Assembly: GCA_900769175.1 (NCBI GenBank)
Contig: CAAGFP010000158.1
Span: forward strand, 1-13,702
DNA length: 13,702 nucleotides
Direction: 5' to 3'
From: Lachnospiraceae bacterium
Lineage (GTDB): Bacteria; Bacillota; Clostridia; Lachnospirales; Lachnospiraceae
Shown: positions 11,552 through 13,702 of the stretch, one piece after another
Position numbering within the stretch: the first letter of the stretch is position 1
Layout of the letters: every line of letters begins with the position of its first letter
Notes under the pieces: model-generated
Databases searched by the model: none
Seen by the model: only the letters and a program-made list of their open reading frames with translations
Told to the model about the DNA's origin: nothing
Position numbers and translations under genes: made by a program

Positions 11552-13702
11552 AAGATGAAAAACAGATTGTGAAACATGAATTTGTCATTGATGATGGGCG
11601 GATTGAATCCCTGGGAGAGTATTTAAGTCCCGAACAACTATATTCCGACCTTATTGTTCGTGTGCGCAAATACCATCCTTCGGGCGATATTTCCCTGATT
11701 GAAAAAGCATATCAGGTTGCAAAGGATGCCCATAAAGATCAGGTCCGTAAGTCGGGGGAGCCCTACATTATTCACCCGTTGTATGTGGCAATCATCCTTG
11801 CCGATCTGGAAATGGACAAAGAAACCATCACTGCCGGTATTCTTCATGATGTTGTGGAAGATACCATCATGACCTATGAGGATGTCAAAAACGAGTTCGG
11901 AGAAGACGTGGCGAATCTGGTGGATGGCGTGACCAAGTTAAACCGTCTCGAATACGCCGGACGTGATAAATTGGAAGAACAGGCAGAGAATCTTCGTAAA
12001 ATGTTTCTTGCCATGGCGAAAGACATTCGTGTCATTATGATCAAGCTTGCCGACCGCCTTCATAACATGCGTACCTTAAAACATATGCCGCCCGAAAAAC
12101 AGCAGGAGAAGGCGCGTGAGACCCTTGATATTTACGCACCGATTGCCCAGCGACTCGGTATTTCCAAAATCAAAGTCGAACTGGACGATTTATCGCTGAA
12201 ATACTTAGAGCCGGAAGCCTATTATGACTTGGTGGATAAAATTGCCATTCGCAAGGCCGAGCGTGAGAAATACGTTCAAAGTATTGTAGAAGAAGTCAGC
12301 TATCATATTCAGAATGCCGGAATCAAAGCAGAGATTGACGGACGTGTGAAACACTTCTTCAGTATCTATAAGAAAATGAAGAATTATCATAAATCCATTG
12401 AGCAGATTTATGACTTGTTTGCGGTCCGTATTATTGTAGATAATGTGAAAGACTGCTACGGCGCACTGGGAGTCATTCATGAAATTTATAAGCCGATTCC
12501 CGGAAGATTTAAGGATTATATTGCGATGCCCAAAGACAATATGTACCAGTCTTTGCATACCACCTTAATCGGTTCTGCCGGTCAGCCGTTTGAAATTCAG
12601 ATTCGAACCCATGAAATGCATCGTACCGCAGAATACGGAATCGCAGCGCACTGGAAATACAAAGAGGCGTCCGACGGAAAGAAGACGAATGATTCCGAAG
12701 CGGAGAAATTCGCATGGCTTCGTCAGATTCTTGAATGGCAGAAGGAATCGGATAACAAGGAGTTTATGAACCTGGTCAAAAGCGACCTCGATTTATTCTC
12801 CGACAGCGTCTATTGTTTTACCCCGACCGGTGAAGTGAAACATCTTCCCGCCGGCTCTGTGCCGATTGATTTCGCATACAGCATTCATTCCGCTGTGGGC
12901 AATAAAATGGTCGGCGCCAAGGTAAACGGGAAACTTGTCAATCTCGATTATGTCATAAATAACGGGGATGTCATTCAGATTATAACTTCAAACAGTTCTT
13001 CGGGACCGAGTCGTGACTGGTTATCGATTGTAAAGAGTACCCAGGCAAGGAATAAAATCAATCAATGGTTCCGCAATGAATTTAAAGAAGATAATATTGA
13101 AAAAGGGAAAGAACTACTTTTAGCATATTGTAAAGCGAAATCCATTAATCCCGCCGAGTTAGTCAAGACTCCCTATACGGATTATGTGATGCGTAAATAC
13201 GGATTCCGTGACTGGGATGCCTGTCTTGCCGCCATCGGACACGGTGGCATGAAAGAAGGCCAGGTCGTAAATAAAATGATGGAGCTTTATGAGCGGAATC
13301 ATAAAAAAATTGTTACCGACCAGCAAATTCTTGAGAATATCAACGAAAACAGTGAAAAGAAAGTCCCCACTTCGAAAGACGGTAAAAGCGGTATCGTGGT
13401 AGAAGGGGTTCATGATTTGGCCTGTCGCTTCGGCAAGTGCTGTAATCCGATCCCGGGAGATACCATTGTCGGTTACATTACGCGAGGCAGGGGTGTATCC
13501 ATTCATCGAATGGATTGCGTCAACATTATTAATCTCTCTCCGGAGGAGAAATCAAGAGTCATTGAAGCGGAGTGGATGCATTCGAACAAGGCGCCCGAAA
13601 ACGAGAAATACATGGCGCAGATTCTTGTATATGCATTCAACCGGAACGGACTGCTGGCAGATATTGCCAAGGCGCTTACGGAGAAAAATATTGATATTAT
13701 CA
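11545..13702 (+). CDS. rel: Bifunctional (p)ppGpp synthetase/hydrolase Rel, 3' end outside the window
   Basis: The first 719 codons of a long RSH enzyme, which makes and degrades the alarmone (p)ppGpp in response to uncharged tRNA on the ribosome. Residues about 48-200 are the HD hydrolase, with H77 (in IIHP), H101-D102-V-V-E105-D106 and the KLADRLHNMRTL block intact. Residues about 235-375 are the synthetase, with KHFFSIYKKMKN, DLFAVRII, GRFKDYIAMPKDNMYQSLHTT and QIRT..MHRTAEYGIAAHW. The RFKD motif (321-324) is the version found in bifunctional, Gram-positive-type Rel rather than the EXDD of monofunctional RelA. Residues 422-482 are the TGS domain. A helical region follows, then the conserved-cysteine/zinc-finger region with C626 and the C632-C633 pair (about 618-660) and the start of the ACT domain (from 690). 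About 40-60 residues are missing at the right edge. AAGGAAG precedes the ATG. Both activities should be functional. Confidence 0.96.
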   Translation, partial: MVEDEKQIVKHEFVIDDGRIESLGEYLSPEQLYSDLIVRVRKYHPSGDISLIEKAYQVAKDAHKDQVRKSGEPYIIHPLYVAIILADLEMDKETITAGILHDVVEDTIMTYEDVKNEFGEDVANLVDGVTKLNRLEYAGRDKLEEQAENLRKMFLAMAKDIRVIMIKLADRLHNMRTLKHMPPEKQQEKARETLDIYAPIAQRLGISKIKVELDDLSLKYLEPEAYYDLVDKIAIRKAEREKYVQSIVEEVSYHIQNAGIKAEIDGRVKHFFSIYKKMKNYHKSIEQIYDLFAVRIIVDNVKDCYGALGVIHEIYKPIPGRFKDYIAMPKDNMYQSLHTTLIGSAGQPFEIQIRTHEMHRTAEYGIAAHWKYKEASDGKKTNDSEAEKFAWLRQILEWQKESDNKEFMNLVKSDLDLFSDSVYCFTPTGEVKHLPAGSVPIDFAYSIHSAVGNKMVGAKVNGKLVNLDYVINNGDVIQIITSNSSSGPSRDWLSIVKSTQARNKINQWFRNEFKEDNIEKGKELLLAYCKAKSINPAELVKTPYTDYVMRKYGFRDWDACLAAIGHGGMKEGQVVNKMMELYERNHKKIVTDQQILENINENSEKKVPTSKDGKSGIVVEGVHDLACRFGKCCNPIPGDTIVGYITRGRGVSIHRMDCVNIINLSPEEKSRVIEAEWMHSNKAPENEKYMAQILVYAFNRNGLLADIAKALTEKNIDII

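Overview
The window looks like a chromosomal segment of a low-to-mid-GC Gram-positive anaerobe, most likely Clostridia and probably Lachnospiraceae. The grounds are a T-box leader, AGGAGG-type ribosome binding sites, an IS66 element, an Rpn-type nuclease with a G-x-x-x-G tail, and a bifunctional Rel protein with the RFKD motif. The genus cannot be named from this sequence alone.

The left third (1-4924) is a mobile or accessory island. It opens with short direct repeats that look like the end of an insertion sequence running off the left edge. These abut the broken remains of a macro-domain (ADP-ribose hydrolase-like) gene. Next comes a tight three-gene minus-strand cassette: a DUF4417 protein (2011-1376), a small protein resembling the nuclease domain of CdiA-type polymorphic toxins (1376-918), and a zinc-ribbon protein in the position of an immunity or antitoxin partner (916-401). 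Its upstream side is cut by an IS21-family remnant, in which only the start of istA survives. That remnant is cut in turn by a complete IS66-family element (2301-4924; tnpA, tnpB, tnpC on the minus strand). The IS66 flanks do not share a target duplication, so the locus has been rearranged.

The middle part (4925-7479) holds a CaCA-family sodium/calcium exchanger, the N-terminal stub of a Na/Pi cotransporter, about 425 bp of gene-free DNA with several hairpins, and an Rpn/PD-(D/E)XK transposase-like nuclease.

The right half looks like core chromosome with an unusual regulatory gene. A strong sigma-70-type promoter drives a complete T-box riboswitch (specifier, antiterminator and terminator all visible). 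It precedes a 763-residue fusion of an XRE helix-turn-helix, a cupin and an AMP-forming acyl-CoA ligase. A terminator and a 151-bp palindromic intergenic element follow. Then come a DUF4236 protein and the 5' 719 codons of rel, the (p)ppGpp synthetase/hydrolase, which runs off the right edge.

The two most interesting items are the DUF4417/CdiA-CT-like nuclease/zinc-ribbon cassette and the T-box-controlled XRE-cupin-adenylate-ligase fusion.
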